Origin: Ctenosaura bakeri
Lineage: Eukaryota > Chordata > Lepidosauria > Squamata > Iguanidae
Direction of reading: 5' to 3'
Assembly: GCA_948474755.1 (NCBI GenBank)
Contig: CAOLHI010000625.1
Location: 496,001-560,000, forward strand
DNA: 64,000 bases
Shown: positions 33,223 through 44,692 of the stretch, in pieces
How the letters are laid out: each line of letters opens with the position of its first letter
Numbering within the stretch: the first letter of the stretch is position 1
Notes under the pieces: generated by a model
Told to the model about the DNA's origin: nothing
Seen by the model: the letters and a program-made list of their open reading frames with translations, nothing else
Database searches by the model: none
Translations under genes and position numbers: made by a program

Positions 33223-34514
33223 GTAAACACATAGACCCTCTGGAGAGTCTTTGCTGTTTGCAGCAATAAATTAATTTAGCCTTGTAAACTATAGCAAAGT
33301 GGAATTCCACTGGCTGAGCTACAGAATTGTACACACCTTTTCTCTTGCCTGGAGATCAGCCTAGCAAACCTGGAGAATTTGTAACCTCATCTCCCACCTA
33401 GAGATGACCTATGAAAATGGGTGACTCAGAGCCAAGCCCTGAGATCCGGCAACTTTAATGAGCATAGAAGCTGGAGCAGTAGAAATTGTTGTGGATTAGA
33501 AAGAAACATAGCAGTTAGTGGAAAGGTAGGATGCAGAATGAGGACAGGGCAAGCGACTTCCCCTTGGTTAGTGTTTGAGGGTAATACCCATTTCTGAGTC
33601 CAGCAGTGGATGCACCTATGCCCTTGCATTCAATTTTTTTTTTCTGCCATTGGCAATGAACGGAAAATGTAGGGTTTGGCTGCTCAAAGGCCAGTGCAGC
33701 TGGCAGGCCTGAATGAAGACTGTCTAGGAAAATGGGACAGCCTCTAATCATACTCTTGGAACACCTCTGTTCAGGGTTTTCTGCTAGTGAAACTTGCAGC
33801 CTGCCAGTGGCGGAGCTTGGAGTGGGTGGAGGGAGGGCAGGAGGGGGTGGGGACACGGCACTTAGAGGTGGAGCCACGATGCGTGGTGACATGGCCATGG
33901 TGTCTGGGGGCTTGGCTACAAGCCAGGACACCTCAAAAACTTTGCCGCCTGGGGCAAATGCACCCATCCTTCCCCCTGTCTCTATGTGACTACAACTTGC
34001 CAGAGAACAGGCACTCCATAGCAGTACTCCTTACCAGCATAGGCTGGTAGAAAGTCGACAAAACACTGTCGTTATTCTCTACACTGGGGCAGGAGGATTT
34101 CTCTCTAAATTATTAAATTTGTTTGGTAGGAAGCAACCTTTTTGGCATCCAGCTGAGCCCACTTGCTCCTTAGCTAGTAGTGCTTAGTATTAATATTGGG
34201 GGTTACTACTAACTGTTAAAAGGTTTTGGTTGATGACCAGAGTTTCTAATGTATTAGAAATAATGCCTTGTTTTTGTGCAGTACATATGTTCAAAGCATT
34301 TCACATACATGATTCTCTTTCTCTCTCACATGCCTCTCCTCTGTATCTAAAAATGCAAACTCTGCTTATCTTCATAAAATAAACTCAAAACAAAAAAGGT
34401 AAGTTCATAGAAATAATAAAAACTGTTCAAATTGCTATGATCAATTTCATACAATAATGCTAAGAACAGTATAAAGCAAATTGACATAAGGTGTCGGGAA
34501 AGACATTTAAACCA
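33223..34514. other. Sequence without a gene; possible hAT-like end
   Basis: CAGTGGCGGAGCTTGG at 33805 resembles the left end of the hAT-like elements, and a G-rich tract follows, but no right end is found. The 150-codon minus-strand frame over 33515-33967 is low complexity there. Confidence 0.4.
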
Positions 34515-35035
34515 CATCAGAATCATAGCGTTTTTTCTGGGCTCAGTTTAAAGTGCTGTTTATGACCTATAAAGTCCTGTATGGCTCATTTGACAGACTA
34601 TCTCCATGTATGAACTGGCCTGGGATCTGAGATATCCAGGAGAGGTCTTTCTCTCCACTCCACCACCATCACAAGCATAGTTGATGGGGACATGAGAGAG
34701 AGCCTTCTTGGTGGTTGCACATAGATTCTGGGACACTCTTCTCAGGGAAGCCAACAAGGTCCCTCATTGTTCTTCCAGCAGCAGGATAATTTTTTTTTCT
34801 TCAGGCAGGCTTTCAATATAGAATTTTTTAAAATAATGGGCCAGGAGATACCATACTGTTTTTGATTTTTATTTTTCTCTTTTTATCTCTTTATGAGCTA
34901 TTTTAATTATTTTACAGTTTAATTCTATTTTAATATGCATTATTTATATGTTTTTAAATTTTATTGTTTTAAAGCGTAAGCCACTTTGAGGCCCAATGTT
35001 GGGTAAAAGCGGGATGCAATTAAATGTAGTAGTAG
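34515..35035 (+). mobile_element. L2-type LINE 3' end
   Basis: Translation in broken frames gives QFKVLFMTYKVLYG and then FSPLHHHH, matching my memory of the C-terminal part of vertebrate L2 ORF2 (FK-LL-TYKALHG pattern). The 3' end has GTAAGCCACTTTGAGGCCCA and GCGGGATGCAATTAAAT, typical of L2-like tails. In-frame stops show it is dead. Confidence 0.7.
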
Positions 35036-35979
35036 TGGTGATGTGACACCCTGTGGTCTTTGCAGCTCACTTGACATTTATGGGAGAGGGAATCAATTGA
35101 ATTTCTTTTAGGAAGGGAGTTTCTCTAGGCGGGTACTGCTGTAGAAAAGGCTGTTTCTCATAGCTCGACCAGTTTCACTTTTGAAAGTGTTGGAGCACAG
35201 TAGGACTTCTAATGTTAAAAACCGTAGACAAGCTTGATTGTATTTATCATATTTAATCTTAGCAATATTGTATTTATGACAGGACCATAAGACCACATCC
35301 ATCTTATAGTAGGCTTAATGCAGCTGAAAGGCCAGTCCACTGCCTTGATCGTAGGAGCAAAATAGCCATGTTTCAAGATATCCATGATCCAGTTCCTACT
35401 TAAAGCACATGTTCACAGACACACAGGCACATCTAAATAACATGTAGTGGTTTTGTAGGCCAGAGAATATGAGAGTGTGTGTTTTGACTCTTCTGTGCTC
35501 TTTCCGAGATCTAAATCTCTTGTTCCAAAGCTTTTATTACCTTCACAAGGGAAAATGTACAGAAAACATATATCTGTCACATATCTCTGTGTTTCGTTTA
35601 GGTGGCCTTATTGGACAGAGTGAGGTCACGGGTGGTAGGTGCTGAGGAGCAGCTGTGGAAGTCTTCCAGCTGTTCTAAGGCTATTTCCCTTGTTGGAGAA
35701 CAGAGTAGCATGCAGCCCTTGACCTGTCCTAGCCCCCAATCAACTAGTCTACTGACTCTGGTGTCAGGTAAGACACTATCCTATTGACAGCATTGATATA
35801 CCTACCAGTCCAGTTAGCTTCCATACATACACAGATGAGGGAGAGCAGCAAAAGAAATACAGGCATGACTAGGCAGGTCATCTTAGGCTCATCTCTCATG
35901 GATGAGAAAGAACGACAACATGAGTGAAGGAAGGGATACTACATCAGGTCTGCATTAAGTAGTCAATTATCACAGCACT
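35036..35979. other. Sequence without a recognisable gene
   Basis: The part at 35110-35340 has the feel of an old repeat but I cannot name it. Confidence 0.4.
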
Positions 35980-36203
35980 ATGCCTAAATACCCTGAAGGC
36001 ACTAGATTCCCCTCTGATCTTGGAAGTTGAGCCGGGTCAGGCCTGCTTGGGAGGGAGACTACCACGCCATAGCAGGTGCTTCAGGCTATACTTCAAAGGA
36101 ATCCATTGGCAAACCATCCCTGGGTATTCTTTGCCTAAGGAAACTCTGTGAAATTCAAGGTGTCATTGTAAGTTGACAGACAACTTGAAAGCATAGATTT
36201 ACA
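35980..36203 (+). mobile_element. 5S-rRNA-derived SINE
   Basis: The head TACCCTGAAGGCACTAGATT, CTCTGATCTTGGAAG and GGGTCAGGCCTG follows 5S rRNA order (conserved 5S parts: CTGATCTCGGAAGCTAAGCAGGG and GGGCCTGG). The body has ACTTCAAAGGAATCCATTGG, and the Bov-B-like tail has GTCATTGTAAGTTGACAG and CAACTTGAAAGCA. It is not a functional 5S gene: the 5S head lacks its 3' part and is fused to unrelated sequence. Confidence 0.8.
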
Positions 36204-38000
36204 TCCTTATCACAATGCATTATGCACTGAGAAATTTTGAGTAGACACATTTTCCTTGAATAGCCAACGCAAGCAATTCTGTGGTCCTCAGGATCACAGG
36301 CACTTCTTGAATAAAGCCATTGTTCTCTTGTTATGTGATGATGCCATCAATACTGAATAATTAGAAATCACTTAAAGCTGATGTAAAACTGAGATTTTTA
36401 AAATTTGTAATGAATTGATTTGTTCTGTTAATGAAGTGATTAGGGCTTCTGTCTGCTCACTTGTGCGTTAAAAAGATAGGTTTTAATAGTGGATGGTGAC
36501 ACTGAAAAATGGCGTGATGTGTTTCTTAACAGAAGCAGCTCCCTCAAATCTCTCCTGCATTTTTACAGTCAGTATCACTTCAAAGCCTCTTGGATCAATT
36601 CCCACTTTTACTCTATAATTCAAAAACACCGATAAAATTGTTATAAAATTAAGTGTCTTTAAAGTAATGCTCCTTGTCTGTAGTGATGTTATGAGATCAT
36701 ACCAAACAACCTTATTTTAGTAGGAACTTTATTGTCTGAAAGATGTAGACAAATTGAAGAGAATCCATGGAATAGCTATAAAAATGATTGAGGGTCTTAA
36801 GATAGTGACTTATGAGGGAAGATTAGAAAGGTGTACCTGTGTGTCTCTGTGTATGCGTATGTGTATTTCTTGGCTCAGTAAGGAAATTATACTCTTCAAC
36901 TGGTTGTTATAGGATGTAAACATTGAGTCAGAGAAATTATTTAGTGTGGAATTTACTTATTCTGCAGAATGAGCATGGAAATAAAGGGACTAGATTAAGC
37001 ACAGGATTGTAGAACCTGAAAGTATTTGTATAATAGGTGATGTGTTTTACCTTGTGTTTTTCTTGTTCCATTTTGCCTCAACCTTTATTTAGAACAATCT
37101 CTTAAAAGAGTTTGGATTGAATGCCTAGGCTCCAGGACTGACTCCAGAATTTATGAGCCTACAAACGTAATTCCCAAGAGCAACTTTGTAAGGGAAAATG
37201 TGGTTTTTAAGATTTTAAGACATTAAGTTGTTTCTGCTAAAGGAGGCTAGTAACCCTGTCTGGTGTTTGCATATTACATTGCGTTCTGAGCGACGCATAA
37301 ATAACAGACATAATTCACCTTTGTGACAAGGAAGTCTATGTAATTGTACTGGAAAAAAAGGATCATATAAACAGGAATTCCCTTTAGTTCAGTTATTATA
37401 GCAGGCACGGGCACTCCAATCTGGATCAGCACTGCAGTGTGTGGTAAAGGACAAAGGGTTAAAGCCCCTCTTTCCTACCCTACGGTCCTGATCCAGCTGG
37501 ATTTTCCATCCTATTTATTCTTTCTATAAGTAGATTCTTGCATTCAGGACAAACCAACCTTCTTCTATGTTGTGTTGGCATCAGGACTGCAAGGCCAGAG
37601 TGTACGTTGGACCAGTATGACCTGAATTATGTTGCTAGTATACCTGAATAGTGAATACCCCAGTCTCATAGTAGCAAGAGATGGCATTTTTGCTCAAATA
37701 CAACATAACATTGGGAGAGACAGGCAAATATTTCCTCTTCTTTCACCACAGACCTGAGGAATATTTTCCTATCTACCACCGCTATCAGATTTTTTTAAAC
37801 AAAACAAAACAAGCAAAACAAAATATTTAATAGCAAGGAATATATTTAGTATTTAGAATTCATGATACTACATGGCAGAGATGGAAAGAACATTTGAAAA
37901 GAAATAAATGAACCAAAATAGTGTTTCTTAAGTGCCAATTAACCATGATAAGGAGCATCCTAGACCAATGAAAACTTTTGCAGTTTAAGATTTATTCTGC
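36204..38000. other. Sequence without a gene; CR1 fragment near 36733
   Basis: 36733-36835 (AATTGAAGAGAATCCATGG, TTGAGGGTCTTAAGATAG) resembles internal CR1 3' sequence on the + strand. The rest looks unique. An A/C-rich run lies near 37797. Confidence 0.4.
36733..36835 (+). mobile_element. CR1 LINE fragment
   Basis: About 100 bp matching the CR1 3' region that includes AAAAATGATTGAGGGTCT and TATGAGGGAAGATTAGAAAG. Both ends are missing. Confidence 0.5.
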
Positions 38001-38290
38001 AAAGAATTCACACCTGAAAAAATGTTATTTTCTGTACAGAAAATGCTCTTTCCTGTTCAATAAATGCTGTTATCTGAACAAAAACATATGCACATTTTGT
38101 GCAGAATAAGTCCCCAACTACAGCATTTTCTGTACAAGAAACAGAATTTTTTAAACAGAAAGCAACATCGCGGTGTAGAATTTCTGCTTCCTGTACAGAA
38201 AATGATTTTTGCACTAATGTAACTTGTGCAGATCTTATGCAGAATAAGTCCTGAACTACAAATAGACTTTAGGAACAGGTTAGTTTCGAT
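38001..38290. repeat. Cluster of TTTTCTGTACAGAAAA-like motifs
   Basis: A perfect 18-bp palindrome with core TTCTGTACAGAA sits at 38027-38044. Degenerate relatives follow (TTTTCTGTACAAGAAAC, CCTGTACAGAAAATG, TTGTGCAGAATAAGTCC) at irregular spacing. A similar cluster occurs at 43690-43815. Its class is unknown. Confidence 0.65.
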
Positions 38291-38819
38291 ACACAGCAAG
38301 AAGAACATTTCTAAAATAAGTTGTTTCTCCCTTTGAGAACAACATTAGCCAAGAATTACATCCATACCATGTATACTTCACATTGGCAGCCTTTAATTAA
38401 CCTCTTTTATTTTTCTCTCCTTTTTTTTCTTGCATATCATGTCACTGGGTGAAAGTACATGTCATGCTGATTGCATAGTTTGCTCTCCAATACACAATTT
38501 TTCTTTCAGAAATAGGCAGAATGGAACCCAAGGCACTCTGAGAGTTGTATTCAATAAGTAACAATTCTAGGTGATCCTTTAGTGGAATGTCAAGGTCTGG
38601 AAACATTCAAGTGTAAATTATTTCTGTGTTGTCAAGTGACTTTGGCTATATCACCACCTGTTAGCCTAAACCACCTTTCAGGTTTTGTTGTGAGATTAAA
38701 ATGGTGAAGGGGGAAAAAGCTCCACATGTTGCCTTGAACTCTTCAGTGAATAAGTCAGATGTAGAGAATAATATATACTTAACATATGTATTTTTAGCAG
38801 AAGGTAGTTACATCACTTA

Positions 38820-39021
38820 GGCCATTTCCACACTACATTCTTATAATGCTATTATTCCACTTTCATCATACTGTGAAATTCTGGGGTTTGCAGTTCAGGG
38901 AGAGGCATTTAGAATTCTCAGCCAGAGAGCTCTTTGGCCTTAGTAAACTACAAACCCCAGAATTCCACAGGATGTTGAAAGTGGAAAAATAGCACTATAA
39001 CAGTGTAGTGTGGAAATGGCC
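38820..39021. mobile_element. Foldback Harbinger-like MITE
   Basis: Ends are GGCCATTTCCACAC and GTGTGGAAATGGCC, flanked by TTA on both sides (38817-38819 and 39022-39024). The arms and loop match the family closely. Confidence 0.9.
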
Positions 39022-39024
39022 TTA

Positions 39025-40080
39025 GAGAGCATTATGCAGTTTACTACTTTGAGTAATTACTGGAAAAATAAGCTTTGTCTCAGCTATGAAACAAAATTTG
39101 GAAGTATGAGCTAGATCATAGGGTAAGGGTGTAGACTGCCTCCTGAAGAAAATTCATTTCCAGTATGTATCCTGTGAAACAACACATTTTCATAGGACAG
39201 TACATTTAATCCAAAGCAGAACAGAGAAATGTAACATTTTTAAATTACAGGTTTAATTAGTGACCTAGTCAGTTGTTTTACTGAGAGAGTAGTCTTAAAA
39301 TCCATTGTGGTAGATGTAAATTTGATCCTATCATTTAATCCTTTTTTAAACCATGAGAGTAGGTGGCAGTCACTTTTCAAACATAACTAAGCTACTCTTG
39401 ATCCACCCAGAACTATATATAACCACAGAGGGATAAAAGGTGAATTCGTGGGAGCTTCATTTCTCTTCTGAAGAGTTATTTTAAATGATTTTTTTGTGAG
39501 CAAATCAGTGACTTAAAATTGCACTTGAATCAATACAGTAATAAGAGTCAAAACAGTGATATGATCAGTGCGGTATAATGCATCACATATTAAAGGGAGG
39601 GCAGAGGAAGATTCAAATCCTAAACTTCAGAGATTTGGGTTTACATCCATACTAAATTAGGAAGACCTGTGGCTGAACCATGGCCAATCTCTCTCACCAA
39701 TTTTGTGCAGATAAAGAAATTTCTGAAATGGTTTGCATCCCAGCAAACATGTTAAGAATAATACTCAGTGGAGCATGGTAATAACAAAATATTAGTAAGT
39801 GTTAATTCTATTTATACTATACCACTGGCTAACAATTTACATAAAAGCATGCAAATTATTTTATAACAAATACTGAAATTCAGCAGAAGTGATTAAAAAG
39901 AACAAGCAGCAGAAAAGAGCAGATAAAACATTTTCTTATTCTCTGAAAGCTTGTACAAATATTGTTCCTATGTTCAAAACTGTTCGGGGACAACCAAATT
40001 CTTTAGTGGAATAATAATTATCAAAGTGGTGGCATAATTCTCCTGAGTCCAGTAGGGACTGAGTTCAGTAAATGGGACTT
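39025..40080. other. AT-rich unique-looking sequence
   Basis: No gene or repeat recognised. Confidence 0.45.
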
Positions 40081-40518
40081 AGAGGGCCAGTGTGATACAG
40101 TCATTTTAAATATTTGACTAGGACTTGAGAAGAGCAGGGTGTAACTCCCCACATAAGCCATGGTAATCTACTGGGTGACCTTGGATAAGGTCCATTCTCT
40201 CAGTTTCGGAGAAAGCAATAGCAATAGCATGTGTATTTCTATACCACTTATCAGCTAAGTGCTCTCTAAGTGGTTTACAGTATGTTAGCTAATTGCCCCC
40301 AACAAGCTGGGTACTCATTTTGCTGACCTGCGGAAGGATGGAAGGTTGAGTCAGTCTGGAGCCCAGCAGGATTGAACTCACAACCGTATGGCTGCAGTAC
40401 CGGCATTTAACCACTGCATCACCAATGGCAAACCTCGTCTGAATAAGTCTTTCCAAGAAAACCCTAAAATAAGGATGCTATAAGACAACGTTGACTTGAA
40501 GGCACATAACAATAACAA
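40081..40518 (+). mobile_element. Sauria-type SINE split by another SINE
   Basis: The head is at 40081-40215 (AGAGGGCCAGTGTGATACAG, CTACTGGGTGACCTTGG) and the tail at 40423-40518 (CAATGGCAAACC, GACGTTGACTTGAAGGCAC-like end). The gap holds a tRNA-SINE in the opposite orientation. Confidence 0.8.
40224..40422 (-). mobile_element. tRNA-derived SINE inside a Sauria SINE
   Basis: On the minus strand the head reads GGTGATGCAGTGGTTAAATG (A box) and GGTTGTGAGTTCAATCC (B box), followed by a body with CAACCTTCCATCC and a 3' end AAGTGGTATAGAAATA. It is flanked by CAATAGCA (40216-40223) and CAATGGCA (40423-40430), a target duplication with one mismatch. Confidence 0.8.
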
Positions 40519-40623
40519 TGGGACTTCCTTCTCAATAAGTGTGTAGAGAATGCAATTATTTCATTTTTACTCCTTCTGGCATGAGATGTGCCACCTTTCA
40601 GATATTGCTAGCTTGCTACAGCA

Positions 40624-40837
40624 GGGGCCCTGTCATACTATATTAGTGCGATTATTCCACTTTAAATGCCATAGCAAAATCATATGGAATCCTAGAACTT
40701 GCAGTTGAGGGAGGGGCATTTAGAATTCTCAGCCAGTGAGCTCTTGAGCCTCACTAAACTACAAACCCAAGAATTCCACAGGGTGTACCCATAGCAGTTG
40801 AATAATAACACTATGACAGTGTAATGTAATAGGGCCC
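40624..40837. mobile_element. Variant foldback MITE
   Basis: The arms contain ATTAGTGCGATTATTCCAC and the loop AGAATTCTCAGCCAGTGAGC, as in the main family. The termini differ: GGGGCCCTGTCATAC on the left and GTAATGTAATAGGGCCC on the right. Flanks are GCA and TCA. It may be a sister subfamily. Confidence 0.6.
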
Positions 40838-42733
40838 TCATTGCCCCTCACCATTGGTTTTGTTGGACAGGGCTAATGGGAGTTGCACTTTACCAGTACT
40901 TGGAAAGCCAAAATTGCCCCTCCCTTGACATAAAATGTAGTGCGCACCTTCTTATAGTTCCAAGTAATGAAAAGATATTGACATTATCACTTAGAGACAG
41001 GCATTAGTAACAATGCAGAGGCTTGCATGAGGGCCACTTCTCATTTAAATGGCAAACTGTATCCCCTGAGATTTCTACAGGTATATTTTGTCATTTGGGG
41101 AGTACAACTTTTTTCCAGTGGGGAGCCAGAAGTAAATGTGGCCCATAAAGTTTGCAGGGAAGGAACTTCTGGATCCTCGAAAGTTGCCTGCCCTTCGTGT
41201 ATAGACTCGTAATCCTAAAAAACAATTAAAAGTGGTAGCAGAGGAGAGGGATGACCAGCAGATGTGTCACTGCATTCCATTCCCTAATGGCCTGTGAAAA
41301 CTGGAAAAGAACAAGTTTATATTTTTCATTATGCTAGCTCCAGGCTAGCATAGTGGATGGATTAGGCTGTTCACAGGAGGATAGGACGTTTAACTATAAC
41401 CAGAGCATGAAAGTTACATTAACATGTAATGAATATAATGGCATGGAAGCTGTGATTGTGGCAGAATTTATGGATGGCTTCAGCGTGCTATTATATTAAT
41501 TATTGTTAAAAGTAATTTTCTAAGCCACAAAATATCCCTAAAACTGAGCAGAGGCCCATATAGGCAAGAGACAAATAAATCTAGCTTCAGGGCCACTGTA
41601 AGTCTCTTGAGTAACTGTTTTCAGCTTGGTTTGCAAACTCCACTTGCAACAGCTGCAACTGTTGAGAATCATTTTCCAAGAAGTTTGTAATTTCCCCCAA
41701 AGAAGGATTTATTCTGAAAGAAAATGGGTCTAATAAGTGTTCCCCTGTTCATCTAGAGCTCTCCTTCTTTCTCCTTTCCCAACAGTGAATGTTAAGATTC
41801 TAGCCTTTCTACATAAACTCTGTCTTTATGCTTTCAGTCAAGGAGCAATCAGAGTATATTAATTAGCATATTATGTAGGACTGGGTAACCCTAGGCTCAA
41901 CTTACATTCAGCCATTAATCTATCAGACAGCACTGTGTTGGTATCTCCCTTGAGATCTTTGGAAGAATGGTGGAATATTTCAATACATCTTTGTTTTTCT
42001 TAGGTTTAGGGCAGTGGGGGTTGGTTGCTCCCATGTCAGTGGGTGGGATTTAGTGCAGATCACCTCTGGGATTTAGTGCAGATTTCAAAGACGCTATCCA
42101 AGGTGCTGAATCCTATTCCCTGAACAGTTTCAGTACCTTAGATACTTCCTCTATAGTTCACATCAAAATCCAGAGTTAATTCACTACCTCACTGGTATGG
42201 GAGTTACCAAGCACCCCTGATTTGGAGAGAATATCACACATAATTAATAGTTAAAGTGTTTAGAGAAGGAGAAAATATTAAAGGCAGCTAGACACTGGTG
42301 CAAGCATTTGTAATATCACAGACATTCAGATGTTTGGTGATTTTGAGAATGTAGTTTGTAAAGGTTTGATACATATGTACAATGTTTTGAGGGCTCTACC
42401 ACTGCTGCTTATGGTGGCAGGTAAACAACCTTTTTGGTAGATGAGAGGGGAATGAAACCAATGGTATCAAATAGCATCACTGCCCTGACCACACACACTG
42501 TGTATACTTTTGCTTCCTAGGAAATAGGTGATTTCCAGGATATGATCTGTACATGAAAGAGATATTCTGCTTACAGTAGAGACAGACATTTAGATTTGGC
42601 TGGGAAAGATAATTTTATCTTCAGCTTTTGAGAAGAGATGTGGAATAATTAGGACAGAAACAATATAGACTGGAACAATAGGAAGGCAGCTGTGGAAGCT
42701 GAGAGGAACAGTATGAGTGCTCTCTATTCTTTT
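40838..42733. other. Sequence without a recognisable gene
   Basis: No exon, RNA or clear transposon end. A fragment near 40855-40930 resembles half of a common foldback repeat. Confidence 0.45.
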
Positions 42734-43122
42734 ACAGTAATCCCTCCACATTCGCTAGGGTTAGGGGCACAGGACCCCTGTGAAAGTGAAAAAAACCATG
42801 AATAATTCTAGGCTCTCCCATACCATATTTAACACACAAAAAAGTATGATCACCATAATCAACCCACCATGGATTCTTTTTTAGGCACCAGCGTTCCTTT
42901 GCAAGGCAGAGGTGGGTGACTGGTGGGGCTTACTGCCACCTCCACTGTTGCCCCACACCATTTTTAATAGAGACTTAACAAGCCTTGTTCACAGTTTCTG
43001 AGTCTCATGAGGCTTGCAGTTCCTATTAAAAATGGCAGAGGGAGGCAGCAGAAGTGACAGCAAATAATCCATAAATAATGAAATCTGCAAATGTGAAACC
43101 CACAAATGTGGAGGGCTCACTG
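42734..43122. mobile_element. Tc1/mariner (pogo/Tigger-like) non-autonomous element
   Basis: Ends are CAGTAATCCCTCCACATTCG and AATGTGGAGGGCTCACTG, with TA duplicated at 42732-42733 and 43123-43124. The interior has a long imperfect inverted repeat (CACCATTTTTAATAG and CTATTAAAAATGGC). No transposase frame; the 109-codon minus frame across its right half is chance. Confidence 0.8.
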
Positions 43123-43124
43123 TA

Positions 43125-43970
43125 TTGTTTCCTAGAATCACTTTTTTAAATCCAGAAATTGTTGTTCTCTTTGCTGTAGCATTCACCCCACCATTTTGCA
43201 TGGTTCCTGCCATTGTGTTCAAATGTTGTAGCCTCCTCTTCTGTTCAGCTCCATTTCTATGGTGTCTGTTTTCATAATTCCCTTTTGCTTTTTCTATATT
43301 ACATTCTTTCACATCCACTTAATGGGTTCTGCAAGTGACAATAAGATGCATTTCATTTCCAAATTGACATTTTTGATGCATTCATTCCTTTCAAGAATGT
43401 TTTGTCTTACTAATTTTGACATGCAATATAATCAGAGTTATCTGAAGCATTTATAAAGCACAGGCACCACCTTCATCTCCCCCTCCTCCCATACAGGACT
43501 GGAAGTAAATGAAATGATCTAAGAAAAGCTGGGGTCACTGAGTAGCTAAATGCTTATTAAAGGCGGAAAGAATGTGTGTGGTTTTTTACATGTTTCCTTG
43601 ATGAAAAAAAAAAGGATGTACTGACACTCAGGAAACCCCAAAGAGAAAAACAGAACATCCATGAGTATCTTTCCATTTCAAAATAATAAACTGGGTGTAT
43701 TTTGTGCAGAAAATCCTTGTTTTCTGCACAATAAATATGTTTTCTGTAAATCAAATACTGTTTTTTCTGCACAGAAAATCCAGGTATATTCTGCACAAAA
43801 GAATTCCCTGAAAGTCATCTGGAAGTATGGTGATCAAAAACTGCACAGAAATTCCTGCTGTCTCATGTAAAAGAGAGAAAGCAACATAATTGGTTTGCTC
43901 TTGCATGAGAGGATGAAATATATGAAGTTCTTAGTTCCTACTCCCTGTCATGTCCTCAATTTTAATTGAC
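43125..43970. other. Sequence without a gene; includes a TTCTGCACAGAAA motif cluster
   Basis: 43690-43815 has irregular copies of TTTTGTGCAGAAAATCC and related motifs, like 38001-38290. The remainder is featureless. Confidence 0.5.
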
Positions 43971-43973
43971 TAA

Positions 43974-44174
43974 GGCCATTTCCATGCTACAGTGTCATAG
44001 TGCTATTATTCCAATTTCAATATCCTGTGGAATTCTGGGGTTTGTAGTTTCCTGAGGCCAAAGAGCTTTCTGGCTGAAAATTCTAAAAGTTCTTCCCCAA
44101 ACTGCAAACCCCAGGATTCCATAGGATGTTGAAAGTGGAATAAGAGCACTACAACAGTATAGTGCAAAAATGGC
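43974..44174. mobile_element. Foldback Harbinger-like MITE
   Basis: The left end is GGCCATTTCCATGC and the right end is GTGCAAAAATGGCC. Flanks are TAA (43971-43973) and CAA (44175-44177), one mismatch. The arms carry ATAGTGCTATTATTCC and GGAATAAGAGCACTAC. Confidence 0.82.
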
Positions 44175-44223
44175 CCAAGAAAGGAGAAAGTGGAGTTTGA
44201 AGGCTAAGACACATAGTATAGAA

Positions 44224-44684
44224 CAATGTTTCTTAACCAGGGGTCCATGGACCACTGGGGATCTGTGGAATCTTCACAGGAGGTCCTTGAAGCTCTGCTG
44301 CTGGGCACCAAAAGCAGCAACAGGGAGGTGGCAGTAGTGTGTCTGTGCGAGTACTGAAACTACTCTCTCATTTGCCTTCAGGTCATTTCTGACTTATGGC
44401 AACTCTAAGGTGAACCTATCACAGGGCTTTTTGGAAAGATTTGTTCAGAGAGGGTTTGACTTTGCCTTCCTCTGAGGCTGAAAGAATGTAACTTGTCCAA
44501 GGTCACCCAGTATGTCAGTGGGAATTTGAATCCTAGTCTTCAGAAGCCATATATAATAGAAATAAATATTTGAATATTTAAATCTAAATTTAAATGGTTA
44601 AATCTTGAGTTATGTCTTTGGGATCCCTGGAAACAAATTATATTTACAGGGGGCCTCTGATAAAGAAAAGGTTAAGAACCACTG
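44224..44684. mobile_element. hAT-like non-autonomous element, interrupted by a SINE
   Basis: Ends are CAATGTTTCTTAACC and GGTTAAGAACCACTG, inverted repeats typical of hAT elements. The 8-bp flanks GTATAGAA (44216-44223) and GTATAGGG (44685-44692) agree at the first six positions. The interior has GGGGTCCATGGACCACTGG near the left end and an AT-rich part near the right end. A Sauria SINE sits inside. Confidence 0.85.
44367..44551 (-). mobile_element. Sauria-type SINE inside a hAT element
   Basis: The + strand reads TGCCTTCAGGTCATTTCTGAC, CTATCACAGGGCTTTTTGG, GCCTTCCTCTGAGGCTG and AAGGTCACCCAGTATG, the complement of a Sauria SINE body and tail. The tRNA-like head is largely missing. Confidence 0.82.
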
Positions 44685-44692
44685 GTATAGGG

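Noticed and set aside
33515..33967. A 150-codon minus-strand frame
   Set aside because: Pro/Ser-rich translation over a G-rich tract next to a hAT-like end; nothing supports a gene.
35980..36060. A real 5S rRNA gene
   Set aside because: Only part of 5S is present, and it continues into a SINE body and Bov-B-like tail with no terminator in place.
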